Numbered from the stretch's first letter, positions 45,248 to 53,838 are shown. The stretch: 64,000 nt of DNA from Streptomyces candidus (GCF_014207445.1 NZ_JACHEM010000005.1:310001-374000); one strand, 5' to 3'. Notes: generated by a model from the sequence alone, not told the origin. A program made the numbers and translations.

Positions 45248-46180
45248 TCAGCCGGACCCTGGCGGGGCGCCGGCCGGCCTCTCAGGCCGCCGCGTGTCGT
45301 CGACGCGGACGCCGAGCCGGTCGGCGACGTCGGTGAGGACCTGTCCCAGCGGCAGCGCCACCCGGACCGTGGCCTCCCGGTCACCGCGCGTCGGGTCCCG
45401 GTTGACGATCAGTACCGGCTTCTGTGCCCGCGCCGCCTCCCGGACGAACCGGAGCCCGGACATCACGGTCAGCGAGGAGCCGAGAACCAGCAGCGAGGCC
45501 GCGTCCCGGACCAGTGCGCGGCACTGTTCGACCCGTTGTGGCGGGACGGCCTCTCCGAAGAACACCACGTCCGGTTTGAGTACACCGCCGCAGACCGCGC
45601 AGGGCACCACGTGGAAGTCCCCCACCTGCTCGTCGGTGAGGTCGGCGTCGCCGTCCGGATTGATTCCGGCTGCCACCGGTGCGAAGTGCGGATTGGCCTC
45701 GGTCAGGCGGACGGCGAGTTCGCTGCGGGCTGCGAGAGCGCCGCAGGTCAGGCAGACGACCCGGTCCAGGCTTCCGTGCAGTTCCACGACGTTCTCGCTG
45801 CCCGCGGCCTGGTGGAGCCCGTCGACGTTCTGTGTGATCAGGCCCGAAACGAGACCTTGCCGCGCGAAGGCCGCCACGGCCAGGTGGCCGGAGTTGGGCC
45901 GCGCCCGGCGGAAGACGCGCCAGCCCAGGTGGCTGCGTGCCCAGTAGCGGCGTCGGGCCTGCGGGTCGGCGGTGAACTCCTGGTACGTCATCGGGGTGTG
46001 CCGGCTGAGGCTTCCGCCCGCGCCCCGGTAGTCGGGAATCCCCGATTCGGTGGAGATCCCCGCCCCGGTGAGCACCAGTGCACCGCCGCGGGCCAGCGCT
46101 TCGGCGACGGGCTCCCAGTCAGAGGTGCCGGGCGGCAGGTCACCGTCGGGGAACCAGTTCAGGGTGGGGCGCATACGCAT
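45248..46180 (-). CDS. NAD-dependent protein deacylase (sirtuin)
   Basis: A 310-residue Sir2-family protein that removes acyl groups from lysines using NAD. NAD site GAGISTESGIPDYRG, catalytic region TQNVDGLHQ and HG in ELHGSL, zinc cysteine pairs CLTCG and CAVCGG, then KPDVVFFGE and LGSSLTVMSG. Cytoplasmic. The C-terminal tail is Pro-rich (PERPAGAPPG). It is convergent with the response regulator gene. Neighbour upstream is a decayed MFS transporter. Confidence 0.95.
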   Translation of the reverse strand: MRMRPTLNWFPDGDLPPGTSDWEPVAEALARGGALVLTGAGISTESGIPDYRGAGGSLSRHTPMTYQEFTADPQARRRYWARSHLGWRVFRRARPNSGHLAVAAFARQGLVSGLITQNVDGLHQAAGSENVVELHGSLDRVVCLTCGALAARSELAVRLTEANPHFAPVAAGINPDGDADLTDEQVGDFHVVPCAVCGGVLKPDVVFFGEAVPPQRVEQCRALVRDAASLLVLGSSLTVMSGLRFVREAARAQKPVLIVNRDPTRGDREATVRVALPLGQVLTDVADRLGVRVDDTRRPERPAGAPPGSG

Positions 46181-46268
46181 GCTCCCCAGAGTACGAAAAG
46201 GCCGGTCGGAACGCTGTTCCGGACGGGTGGGCCGGCGGGCGTGCCGACCGACGGCGGACGGTTCGGCG

Positions 46269-46522
46269 GCCGGTGAGCAGGCGGACGCCCAGTACCGCGG
46301 TGATCACGGCGCTGCCCAGCGAACTGTCCAGCGACCGGGCGATCGAGTTGATGCCGTTCGCGATGCCGCTCTGATGGGCGGGCACGCCCGCCACGATGAA
46401 CGCGGGCAGGGTCGCGAAGCCGAAGCTGACCGCGATGCCGGTGAGCAGCCCGGCGGCCACCGGCCGCAGACGAACATCCGCATGTCCACCAGGGGTTGAC
46501 GCACGCGGCGTTCGACGAGCAC
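46269..46522 (-). pseudogene. MFS (EmrB/QacA-type) transporter remnant
   Basis: Only the part around helices 10-12 is left: LTGIAVSFGFATLPAFIVAG, VPAHQSGIANGINSIARSLD, SSLGSAVITAVLG. An adjacent piece (LVERRVRQPLVDMRMFV, the preceding loop) is in a different frame, with the junction near 46465. So the gene is truncated and frameshifted. No intact flanks. Confidence 0.7.
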
Positions 46523-46731
46523 TCATGCGGCAGCGAGCAGCACCGCACCCCCGAGCAGTCCCGGGCAGCGTGCGGCCCCGGATCCGCCCCCTCGCTTCCG
46601 CGGCGGCAGCCGCCCCCGAGGTCCCCCGGTGTTCTGCGCCGGACAGAACGACACCATCGTGCCGCCCTCGACAGCCCGCAGGACGCACGTGCCTCCTCTC
46701 GTCGAAGGCCTGTGGGGGGAGGTTGCCACAG

Positions 46732-46769
46732 CTATCGAATAACGATAGATTCTCATCGTTGTTCGATAG
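46732..46769. promoter_or_regulatory. Double dyad operator before the DUF2975-XRE genes
   Basis: A 15-base inverted repeat, CTATCGAATAACGAT (46732-46746) and ATCGTTGTTCGATAG (46755-46769), has one mismatch and an 8-base spacer. Each arm is itself palindromic (TATCG-AATAA-CGATA; ATCG-TTGTT-CGAT), so two XRE dimers could bind. It abuts the AGGAGGA ribosome-binding site (46768-46774). AT-rich in GC-rich DNA, so selected. Probably the site of autorepression by the XRE protein. Confidence 0.75.
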
Positions 46770-46780
46770 GAGGATGAGTC

Positions 46781-47278
46781 ATGGGCAAATTGACGGTGCT
46801 CGCGCTGCGCGGCGTACTGGTGCTGCTGCTGGGGGGTTCGCTGTTCGTGCAGGCGGTGATGGTGCCACTGCTGGCCGCCGACATGAACGGTCGCACCGGG
46901 GACTTGGTGCACCTGCGTACACCGGTCCTGGTGATCATCGTGCTGGGGGTGGTCACCGCTCAGGTGACCTTGGTGTGCGTGTGGCGGCTGGTATCGATGG
47001 TGCGGAGCGGAACAGTGTTCTCGCAGCAGGCGTTCCGTTACGTCCATGTGGTGATCGGCGCGTTCGTGGCAGCCGCACTGCTCGTCTTCGTACTGGGCGC
47101 GCTGCTGGCGCCCGGGGAGGCGGTCGCGCCGGGGGTGGTACTGCTGCTGGGCGGAGTCGGGCTGGCGATCCTTGGGGTCGCGCTGGTCGTGCTCGTTCTG
47201 CGGATGCTGCTCGCGCAGGCTGTGGCGCGTGAGGTGCAGGCATCGCGGATGAAGGCGGAGCTGGACGAGGTGATCTGA
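46781..47278 (+). CDS. DUF2975 membrane protein
   Basis: A 165-residue membrane protein, four predicted helices (LALRGVLVLLLGGSLFVQAV, VLVIIVLGVVTAQVTLVCVW, HVVIGAFVAAALLVFVLGAL, LLLGGVGLAILGVALVVLVL). The motif SGTVFSQQAFRYVHVV is typical of DUF2975. Its end (EVQASRMKAELDEVI) is coiled and cytoplasmic. Its TGA overlaps the XRE gene ATG by one base. These families are recurrently paired; the membrane protein may sequester or modulate the regulator (inference). Confidence 0.88.
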   Translation: MGKLTVLALRGVLVLLLGGSLFVQAVMVPLLAADMNGRTGDLVHLRTPVLVIIVLGVVTAQVTLVCVWRLVSMVRSGTVFSQQAFRYVHVVIGAFVAAALLVFVLGALLAPGEAVAPGVVLLLGGVGLAILGVALVVLVLRMLLAQAVAREVQASRMKAELDEVI

Positions 47279-47499
47279 TGCCGATCGTGGTCGACATCGA
47301 CGTCATGCTGGCCAGGCGGAAGATGTCCGTGGGTGAGCTCGCTGACCGCGTCGGCATCACCCCAGCCAACCTGGCCGTACTCAAGAACGGCCGCGCCAAG
47401 GCGGTCCGGTTCACCACCCTCGCCGCCCTCTGCGACGTACTGGAATGTCAGCCGGGGGAGCTGCTGCGGTTCGAGGCCGAGGACGGCGGTCACCCCTGA
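47278..47499 (+). CDS. XRE-family helix-turn-helix regulator paired with DUF2975
   Basis: A 73-residue stand-alone helix-turn-helix protein: VDIDVMLARRKMSVGELADR, VGITPANLAVLKNGRAKAVR, LCDVLECQPGELL. No dimerisation or sensor domain. It overlaps the DUF2975 gene by one base, and the last codons overlap a strong terminator. It probably binds the double dyad just upstream of the pair. Confidence 0.9.
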   Translation: MPIVVDIDVMLARRKMSVGELADRVGITPANLAVLKNGRAKAVRFTTLAALCDVLECQPGELLRFEAEDGGHP

Positions 47500-47530
47500 C
47501 CGCGGCGAGCGATCAGGGGTGACCGCCGTC
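47482..47530. terminator. Strong hairpin overlapping the XRE gene stop
   Basis: An 18-base perfect inverted repeat, GACGGCGGTCACCCCTGA (47482-47499) and its complement (47513-47530), has a 13-base loop. It includes the last six codons and the stop of the XRE gene. Likely a transcription terminator; the ribosome at the stop could interfere with folding. Confidence 0.8.
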
Positions 47531-47635
47531 TCACCGAAGCCCTCAGCCACCCCATCGGTTCCGACCAGAACCCGCCCTTGGGCGAAGCGCCCGCCCGGAA
47601 CCGCGCCGGGCACGCGTACCGAGCCGCACGTTCCC

Positions 47636-47794
47636 CGCATGTCCGGCGTACAGTCCGCGCCGGCTGTCCAGTTCATGGAGGGTGCTGTTCCGCACTGCAC
47701 GCCCTTTGCCCATGACACGGTCGGCGACGGACGCATGGACAAGGTGGTGTGTGACCAGGGCGACGGCCCGGTCTCCGGCCAGGTCGCGGACGCC
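47636..47794 (-). pseudogene. ABC transporter ATPase C-terminal remnant
   Basis: About 53 codons match the region from Walker B to the H-loop in ABC exporters: RDLAGDRAVALVTHHLVHAS, VADRVMGKGRAVRNSTLHEL, DSRRGLYAG. This parallels tViLiTHRLanvr.ADrI.vl..GrivE.GtHdELl...GlYa. Nothing of the Walker A region or signature is present nearby. Confidence 0.6.
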
Positions 47795-47966
47795 GGGGGC
47801 GGATACGGCGCTCCTCCGGAGGCCCAGCGTCGGCCGCGCTGTCTGCTCCAGCGGGACGCCGTGCGGCATCGAGGAGGTCAACGGACGGTCGGTGTGGTCC
47901 GCGGTGGGCGCATGGGTCGGGCGGGGCCGGGCACGCGGTGGGTCCCTCACCAGTCTGGAGCTTTCC

Positions 47967-48206
47967 GTGATCATCGGTATCGTCGTTGTCTGTGTCGTCC
48001 TGGCCGTTCTGGCCTTCTTCGTCCCCCGCATGTCCCGGCACCCCGAACGCGGCACGCAGAAGACGCTCGGTATGGGATCGCGTGCGGGCGGGAAGGCGCC
48101 GGGTGTCCTGGGCCGAATTTTCAGCAAGCCGTTCCGCAGCAGCTCGAAGGCGGTCGGCAAGAGCGGATCGGCCGGCCGCCGCACCCGAGGCCGCATGCCG
48201 TTCTAG
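47967..48206 (+). CDS. Small single-pass membrane protein (DUF6411-like)
   Basis: A 79-residue protein with an N-terminal membrane helix (IIGIVVVCVVLAVLAFFVPR) and a basic Ser/Gly/Lys-rich cytoplasmic part (MSRHPERGTQKTLGMG, GVLGRIFSKPFRSSSKAVGK, SAGRRTRGRMPF). It resembles small conserved Streptomyces proteins assigned to DUF6411. GTG 47967 is the conservative start; GTG 47904 would add 21 residues. Function unknown. Confidence 0.7.
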   Translation: MIIGIVVVCVVLAVLAFFVPRMSRHPERGTQKTLGMGSRAGGKAPGVLGRIFSKPFRSSSKAVGKSGSAGRRTRGRMPF

Positions 48207-48452
48207 CAGCCGCCACCGTGTGCCCCCTCCTGCGCCCGGCCCGCTTCCCCGACGGAGCGGGCCGGGCGCGGGTACGAGCGGCGCGCCGATGTCGCCCGGC
48301 ACAACCTGGGCGGCGGGCTTTCCGGCCGTGCCCGGTGCAAGGGTGCGGGGTACGGCGGTCGACCGGACGCAGTCACGCTCCGGTCCGTCCAAGCTGCACG
48401 GCCTCGAACCCAAGCGCCCGCCGTGTGCGTGACCCGGCTGGGACCGCACGAC

Positions 48453-49313
48453 TCATGGCTCGCGGAACCGCTCCACCAGCGCCACGTATCCGCTGGCGCC
48501 GTGACCGGCGGCCGCCGCTCGCTCGGCCAGCGACTTGACGAGCCTCGGCAGCTCGGCGTTGACGCCGAGCGACTCGCTCTCCTGGATCACCTGCGCCATC
48601 GCTGTCAGGTGGGTGTCGATCGTGCCGTCGTCGGCCGGGTAGACGCCGTTGTCGGCCTGCCGCGCGTACCCCGGCAGCCAGCCGGCCACCGTGCCGATCG
48701 CCGTCTGTGCGAGGGGGAGATATGCCGTGGCGGACACACCGGCTGTGCCGAGTATCGCGGCGCCGTTGAGGAATCCGTCGAGCATGCCCCATATGAGGAC
48801 GAGCGTGGCCATCTCGTGGGTGGCAGACAGTCCGGCGTCATCCCCCAGATACAGGCCGGTGCCGAGAGTGCCCAAGGTGGACTCGTGGGCGTCGTACAAC
48901 GGCCGCGGCCCGCTGTAGACGAGCACGGCGTCGGTGGTGCCGACGGCCTCCGGTACGGCCATGATCCCGCCGTCGAGATAGCCGCCGCCGCGGTGCGCCA
49001 CCTCCTGGGCGAGGGCTCTGGCGCGGGAGGGCGTGCCCGAGGTCAGGTTCACCACAACCCGACCGTCGAGCGGTCCGCCGAGGACGTCCGCCACAGCGTC
49101 GTAGTCCGACATACAGACCACCACAAGCGGCGCGGAGGCAATCGCGGCCGCCGGGGACGCGGCGAGCTCCGCGCCCCGGGCCACGAGGTCGTCGGCCTTG
49201 GCCGTGGTGCGGTTCCACACGGTCGTCGGGTGTCCCGCGCGCAGGAACGCCCCGGCGAGGGCGCCGCCCATCAGCCCGAGGCCCAGAACAGTGACGGGAG
49301 TGCCGGTGTGCAT
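48453..49313 (-). CDS. NAD(P)-dependent imine reductase / 6-phosphogluconate dehydrogenase-like oxidoreductase
   Basis: A 286-residue protein of the beta-hydroxyacid dehydrogenase/IRED superfamily. The Rossmann motif is VTVLGLGLMGGALAGAFLRA, then VWNRT; VNLTSGTPSRARALA and GYLDGGIMAVPEAVGT follow. The typical catalytic Lys of hydroxyisobutyrate dehydrogenases is not present; an Asp/other residue at that place suggests an imine reductase. Start taken at the second ATG (49313), six bases after AAGGAG; ATG 49316 is possible. Divergent MerR and a promoter dyad between them. Confidence 0.88.
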   Translation of the reverse strand: MHTGTPVTVLGLGLMGGALAGAFLRAGHPTTVWNRTTAKADDLVARGAELAASPAAAIASAPLVVVCMSDYDAVADVLGGPLDGRVVVNLTSGTPSRARALAQEVAHRGGGYLDGGIMAVPEAVGTTDAVLVYSGPRPLYDAHESTLGTLGTGLYLGDDAGLSATHEMATLVLIWGMLDGFLNGAAILGTAGVSATAYLPLAQTAIGTVAGWLPGYARQADNGVYPADDGTIDTHLTAMAQVIQESESLGVNAELPRLVKSLAERAAAAGHGASGYVALVERFREP

Positions 49314-49345
49314 CATGTGCTCCTTCGCTGATCGGTGGCACAATC

Positions 49346-49374
49346 GTCAACGTTCACACCGGTATGAAGGTCAA
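49346..49374. promoter_or_regulatory. MerR-type promoter with 19-base spacer
   Basis: On the minus strand, TTGACC (-35) is followed by TTCATACCGGTGTGAACGT, 19 bases, then TGACGAT as possible -10. The spacer contains a dyad (TTCATACCGGTGTGAA). A 19-base spacer is the hallmark of MerR-activated promoters. It drives the imine reductase-like gene, and the dyad lies upstream of merR's preferred start, indicating control by this MerR. Confidence 0.8.
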
Positions 49375-49387
49375 GAGGGAACGCGAC

Positions 49388-49750
49388 ATGCTGATCGGGG
49401 AGTTGAGCCGAAGGACCGGAGTGAACCCGCACCAACTGCGGTACTACGAGGCGCAGGGGCTGCTGGTGCCCGCCCGCGGTGACAACGGCTACCGCGAGTA
49501 CGGCGACGACGCCGTACTGACCGTGGTCCAGATCAGGAAGCTGCTCGACGCCGGGCTGTCGACCCAGGAGATCGGGTACCTCCAACCGTGCGTCACCGGC
49601 TCGGCCCCCGATCTGAAGCCCTGCCCGGAGACCCTGGACCTGCTTCGGGCACGCATTGCCGGACTGGACGAACAGATCGACACGCTCATCCGGTCCCGCC
49701 GGACACTGCGGGATCACCTGGCCGCCACGGAGCGGCGACTGACTGGTTAG
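49388..49750 (+). CDS. MerR-family transcriptional regulator
   Basis: A 120-residue short MerR. The winged helix is LIGELSRRTGVNPHQLRYYE, AQGLLVPARGDNGYREYG, then VVQIRKLLDAGLSTQEIGYL. A short region with CVTGSAPDLKPCPET has two cysteines; the long coiled helix RARIAGLDEQIDTLIRSRRT ends the protein. ATG 49388 follows GAGGGA; the upstream ATG at 49364 falls inside the promoter dyad, so it is less likely. It probably activates the divergent oxidoreductase gene on sensing an effector, possibly thiol-linked. Confidence 0.9.
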   Translation: MLIGELSRRTGVNPHQLRYYEAQGLLVPARGDNGYREYGDDAVLTVVQIRKLLDAGLSTQEIGYLQPCVTGSAPDLKPCPETLDLLRARIAGLDEQIDTLIRSRRTLRDHLAATERRLTG

Positions 49751-49978
49751 ACGCTGTCCGGACACCGTCTGGCCGACGGATGGAAACTCCTGGGCCGCAG
49801 TGTCGGCCGGGGCCCCGTCCAGCGGAGGGTTCGCCGGACCGAGGGGGGCCGTGCGCCGTGCGGGTGGGACGCTCGTACGGGGTGTGAGTCGGCCCGTCGG
49901 ACGGGTACCCGGGTCAGGATGCCCGTGTCGAGGAAACGGCAGGCATGACGAACGAGCGAGGAGAAGGGCGAGCCACCC

Positions 49979-51025
49979 ATGCGCGCACTGACCGTAAGCC
50001 CCGGCCGGAAGAACTCCCTGGAAGCACGAGAACTGCCCGATCCGTCCCCGGCGAACGGGGAACTGCTGGTGCGCGGCCTGACGGTGGGTGTGTGCGGGAC
50101 CGACCGCGAGATCGCGAACGCTGAGTACGGCTGGGCGCCGCCGGGCCGCGACTGGCTCATCCTGGGACACGAGTCCCTGGGCCGGGTGGAGCAGGCCGCT
50201 CCGGGCAGCGGGTTCTCGGCCGGTGAGCTGGTGGCCGGGGTAGTACGCCGACCGGATCCTGTCCCCTGCGGCGCGTGCGCCCACGGTGAGTTCGACATGT
50301 GCCGCAACGGCCGCTACACCGAGCGCGGCATCAAGGAGATCGACGGCTACGGCGCCCAGCTCTGGTGCGTGGAGCCCGGTTACGCGGTGAAGCTGCAACC
50401 GTCTCTTGAGCGCGTCGGCGTGCTGATGGAACCGACCTCGGTCGTGGCGAAAGCGTGGGAGCAGGTGGAGCGTGTCGGGGGACGCTCCTGGTTCGAGCCG
50501 CGGCGGGTTCTGGTCACCGGCGCCGGGCCGATCGGCCTGCTGGCCGCTCTGCTCGGTACGCAGCGCGGCCTGGACGTACATGTCCTGGACCGCGTGACCG
50601 ACGGGCCGAAGCCCCGGCTCGTACGGGATCTGGGCGCCACCTACCACAGCGGGGACGTCACACAGGTGATCGACAAGGTGTGCCCCGACGTCATCATCGA
50701 AGCCACCGGAGCCGGGAGCCTGGTCTTCGCCGCGCTGACCGGGACCGCCTCGTACGGAGTGGTGTGCCTGACCGGAGTGTCACCCGCCGGCCGCCGCATC
50801 AGCGTGGACGCCGGTCTGATCAACCGGGACATCGTGCTGGAGAACGACGCCGTGGTCGGATCCGTCAACGCGAACCTCCGGCACTACCGGCAAGCCGCCG
50901 ACGCACTGGGGAAGGCCGACCCGGCCTGGCTGGAGCGCCTGATCTCCAGGCGGGTGCCGCTGGAACGCGCCGTTGAGGCGTTCCAGCCGCAGCCGGACGA
51001 CGTCAAGGTGGTCATCGATCTGTGA
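49979..51025 (+). CDS. Glucose 1-dehydrogenase-like MDR enzyme
   Basis: A 348-residue zinc-type medium-chain dehydrogenase, resembling archaeal-type glucose 1-dehydrogenase. Catalytic zinc ligands: Cys in GVCGTDREIAN and His-Glu in LGHESLGRV; the structural cysteine set CGACAHGEFDMC is present. Cofactor loop: VTGAGPIGLLAALLG, then VLDRVTDGPK. It should oxidise glucose or a related sugar with NAD(P). ATG 49979 is preceded by GGAGAAGGGCGAG. Monocistronic; followed by a thiolase remnant. Confidence 0.9.
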   Translation: MRALTVSPGRKNSLEARELPDPSPANGELLVRGLTVGVCGTDREIANAEYGWAPPGRDWLILGHESLGRVEQAAPGSGFSAGELVAGVVRRPDPVPCGACAHGEFDMCRNGRYTERGIKEIDGYGAQLWCVEPGYAVKLQPSLERVGVLMEPTSVVAKAWEQVERVGGRSWFEPRRVLVTGAGPIGLLAALLGTQRGLDVHVLDRVTDGPKPRLVRDLGATYHSGDVTQVIDKVCPDVIIEATGAGSLVFAALTGTASYGVVCLTGVSPAGRRISVDAGLINRDIVLENDAVVGSVNANLRHYRQAADALGKADPAWLERLISRRVPLERAVEAFQPQPDDVKVVIDL

Positions 51026-51107
51026 GGGACCCGGCACCCGCCACGAGCGGCGTGACGGGTGTGCAGAGGCGTCCTCCGAATCTGCGGGCCTGGTGCGCCC
51101 ACGCCTC

Positions 51108-51605
51108 GCCGGTGCTTTCGATCTGGTGGTGGCGGGTGGTCAGGAGTCCATGACGCAGGCGCCGCACCTGCTGGGCAAGTCGCGTGCGGGGTTCAGGAGC
51201 GGCGACGTACCGCTGATCGACCACATGATCCACGACGGTCTGTTCTGCCCGTTCGACCAGGTCGGCATGGGCGTCTCGACGGAGAAGTACAACAGCCGCT
51301 ACGAGGGGCTGACCCGCGAGCGGCAGGACGCGTTCGCCGCCGCCTCGCACCAGAAGGTGGCCGCCGCCATGGCCGCGGGGCGGTTCGCCGAGGAGATCGT
51401 GCCCGCGAGCGTTCCGCAGCCCAAGGGCGCCCCGGTGGTGTTTGACGCCGACGAGGCCGACGAGGGTGTACGCCCCGACAGCACGGTGGCGGCCCTGGCG
51501 AAGCTGCGTCCCGCGTACGTGGCCGACGGGACCATCACCGCCGGGTCGGCCTCGCAGATCTCCGACGGCGCCGCGGCGGCGGTCTCGGTGCCGCCGCCCT
51601 GTGCG
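51108..51605 (+). pseudogene. Acetyl-CoA acetyltransferase (thiolase) internal fragment
   Basis: About 165 codons match the middle of a thiolase: DLVVAGGQESMTQAPHLLGK, IDHMIHDGLFCPFDQ, SRYEGLTRERQDAFAAASHQ, and SASQISDGAAAAV. The N-terminal third with the nucleophile Cys is absent, and the match ends where the C-terminal domain (His and second Cys) should begin. Upstream frame to 50973 is unrelated. Truncated at both ends, so inactive. Confidence 0.75.
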
Positions 51606-51794
51606 GTGGTGCGGGACAAGGCGATGCGCTGCTGATCCGCGTGCCGAGCGCTTGACGGCTGGTGGTGTGGTGCGGGGCGACCGGACCGGTGCGTCCAGGT
51701 CCGGGTGACGTGGCGCGATTTCCAGTCGGTGATCAGGCGGATGGTCCTATGTTGTGGTCGCTGCAACACCAGTGCAACCAGGAGGACACCGAGT

Positions 51795-52034
51795 ATGACG
51801 AGTGCACCGAATCAGCAACCGCCTCCCTGTGCGGGCCAGGCCCCCACGGTGATCATCAACAACCACGTGTCGGCTTCTGCTGCCGCGTCGGCAACTGTCG
51901 GCGGCCACGGTGGGCGGCGCCGTCGGCGGCAGTCGGCGATGGTTCACTTCTGGCTGCTCCTGTTCACGGCCGGGCTCGGGAACGTCGTCTACGCCCTGCA
52001 CGTAAGTCGCTGGAACCGAGTTCGAGAGCGGTAA
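51795..52034 (+). CDS. Small single-pass membrane protein
   Basis: A 79-residue protein: a Gln/Pro-rich start (TSAPNQQPPPCAGQAPTV), IINNHVSASAAASATVGGHG, an arginine patch, and one C-terminal membrane helix (VHFWLLLFTAGLGNVVYALH) with a basic tail. Resembles small proteins common near actinobacterial phage-like and mobile regions, but family not named. GGAGGA nine bases before the ATG. Confidence 0.6.
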   Translation: MTSAPNQQPPPCAGQAPTVIINNHVSASAAASATVGGHGGRRRRRQSAMVHFWLLLFTAGLGNVVYALHVSRWNRVRER

Positions 52035-52271
52035 CCGCGCGCGACGGCCCGGTGCAGGAGTGAGCAGGTGTACGACGCCACTCCAGGACCGCACAGGAGT
52101 GGCAGCCGGAAGCGAGCGAGGAGCCGCCCCGCCGTAGGAGCGAGCCGGGGATCGGCGTCGCCGTGGCCGTGGAGCTCGTCGAACAGGGGCGAGGGCTGGT
52201 GCGGCCTGGGGGAGCCGTAGGCTCGCGTGTGTGGGGCCGAGGCCGCGAGCCAGGGTTGGCGAGCGTGTTGG

Positions 52272-52712
52272 TCAGGCTGCGGTGGTGTCCGTGCGGGCGG
52301 TGCACAGGGCCCAGATGACGAAGACGCCGATGCCGATGGAGACCAGCGCCCACACCGGAACGTACGGCAGCCACAGGAAGTTGATGACGATGCTCAGCGA
52401 GGCGAGCATCACGCCGGTGGTCCTGGCCCACAGGGCGTTCTTGAGGATGCCGGCGCCCACGAGGGCGAGCACGATGCCCAGGACGAGGTGGATCCAGCCC
52501 CAGGCGGTGACGTCGAACTTGAAGACGTAGTTGCCCAAACGCGAGTAGACGTCGTCCTCGGCGATGCCGACGATGCCCTTGATGATGTCGAGGATGCCGT
52601 CCACCAGCAGCAGGACGCCGGCGAACATGGCCCCGCCCGCTGCCCACGGGCTGTCGGCCCTGGGGCTGCCCGGCCCGGCCGGGTTTCCTGCGGAGGTCGT
52701 TGAGTGCGCCAC
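52272..52712 (-). CDS. DUF7144 membrane protein
   Basis: A 146-residue membrane protein with four helices: AGGAMFAGVLLLVDGILDII, then AWGWIHLVLGIVLALVGAGI, TTGVMLASLSIVINFLWLPY and WALVSIGIGVFVIWALCTAR. This is the DUF7144 pattern (SCO-type small vitamin-transporter-like proteins), function unknown. GTG 52712 is preceded by AAAGGGG. Monocistronic. Confidence 0.85.
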   Translation of the reverse strand: MAHSTTSAGNPAGPGSPRADSPWAAGGAMFAGVLLLVDGILDIIKGIVGIAEDDVYSRLGNYVFKFDVTAWGWIHLVLGIVLALVGAGILKNALWARTTGVMLASLSIVINFLWLPYVPVWALVSIGIGVFVIWALCTARTDTTAA

Positions 52713-53230
52713 GAGAGGCCCCTTTACTCGTTCGTCGGGCGGTGCGCCGGAAAACGGCGTGGGGCCATGTTCTGATGCGGCCCGCGGCGGCGACAGCGGG
52801 GCGCCGCCATGGGAGTGAAGGTCCGTGGGCCTACCGGTGCGCCACCGGCGGCGGCGACCGTCCTTGCGTGCGGTCCGTAGCTGCTGCCGGTAGCCGTGGC
52901 GGAGCGCAGTCTTCGGCGCCCGACCGGAGACCAGTCCGGACGGTGCGCCCTCCCGCCAGGCCGCGGGTACCGAAGAACGCGGCCGACTCGGGCCATACGA
53001 CATAGGTCCGGCCGCCCCTTGTCCGGGCTTTTCTGCAGGGTCGCGGTGAACGGCCTGTCGACCACGGATACCGGGGACGGCTGCGGGCACGGAAACTCAT
53101 CGCGAGCCACCAAGATCGGCCTGCGACCGATGCCCCGAAGTGAACTTCCGCCGCAATCGCGTGGAGGACCAATCCGCTTGCTCCGTAGCGTCGAATGACA
53201 CCGACGCACCCAGCAACGGAGGTGGTACTC
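52713..53230. other. Intergenic region, no supported gene
   Basis: About 520 bases between divergent genes. Open frames on both strands lack family features. It should hold the promoters of the DUF7144 gene and the small-protein operon to the right. Confidence 0.4.
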
Positions 53231-53398
53231 GTGAGCGCACCTGCACCCACCGGCCCCGAGCCGGAAGGTCCCGGCCCGCAGCGCGCCGACTTCGGCCGGT
53301 CTTCTCCGGTCCTGGTCGCCCGCGCGGGCCGGGGACCCGCCCGGCAGACCGGAGAGAAGGACGACCGGGCCGATGGTCACGGGGACCTCCCACGGTGA
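53231..53398 (+). CDS. Short hypothetical protein upstream of DUF6415 gene
   Basis: A 55-residue polar protein (SAPAPTGPEPEGPGPQRADF, SSPVLVARAGRGPARQTGEK, DDRADGHGDLPR). GTG 53231 has GGAGGTGG upstream. Its TGA overlaps the next gene's GTG (GTGA at 53395-53398), the main reason to accept it. No family known; a leader or coupling peptide is possible. Confidence 0.5.
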   Translation: MSAPAPTGPEPEGPGPQRADFGRSSPVLVARAGRGPARQTGEKDDRADGHGDLPR

Positions 53399-53838
53399 CC
53401 GCCGCCGACTACCCGCCCGCGACGCTCCCGGCAGTGAGGCCCGCCATGCACACCAGCAGCCACACCGTTCTGCACGACCCCGACGGCCTGATCGAGGCCC
53501 AGCTTCCACTCGACCGCGAACCGTACGAGAGCCTCGCCAAGGCCGTCCTCGCGTGGACCGACAAGGACGCTCTCGCACCGCGAGACTACGAACAGATCGC
53601 CCTCCAACTGACCGCCCACGCCCGCGCGGTCGCCTCCGACGTCCAGCGCCGCGCGAAACACCTCCCGACGAACAACGGGCCCCGGGCGCTCGCCGACGTC
53701 GTCCTGCGCGAGGCGGACCAGCAGCTCTCCGCGACAATCGAGGGAACGGTGTGCTGCGTCCAGAACCGCGCCCGACTCGTCCGCGCCCTCTACGAACGTC
53801 TGGATCGTCTGGACGACGCAGCCACTCAGACCACGTGA
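53395..53838 (+). CDS. DUF6415-like protein
   Basis: A 147-residue cytoplasmic protein, helical: LIEAQLPLDREPYESLAKAV, LAWTDKDALAPRDYEQIALQ, then ALADVVLREADQQLSATIEG, CCVQNRARLVRALYERLDRL. It resembles DUF6415 natural-product-associated proteins of Streptomyces. GTG 53395 is coupled to the upstream small gene; ATG 53446 is the alternative. Function unknown; DUF6415 genes often sit next to small regulatory genes. Confidence 0.7.
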   Translation: MTAADYPPATLPAVRPAMHTSSHTVLHDPDGLIEAQLPLDREPYESLAKAVLAWTDKDALAPRDYEQIALQLTAHARAVASDVQRRAKHLPTNNGPRALADVVLREADQQLSATIEGTVCCVQNRARLVRALYERLDRLDDAATQTT

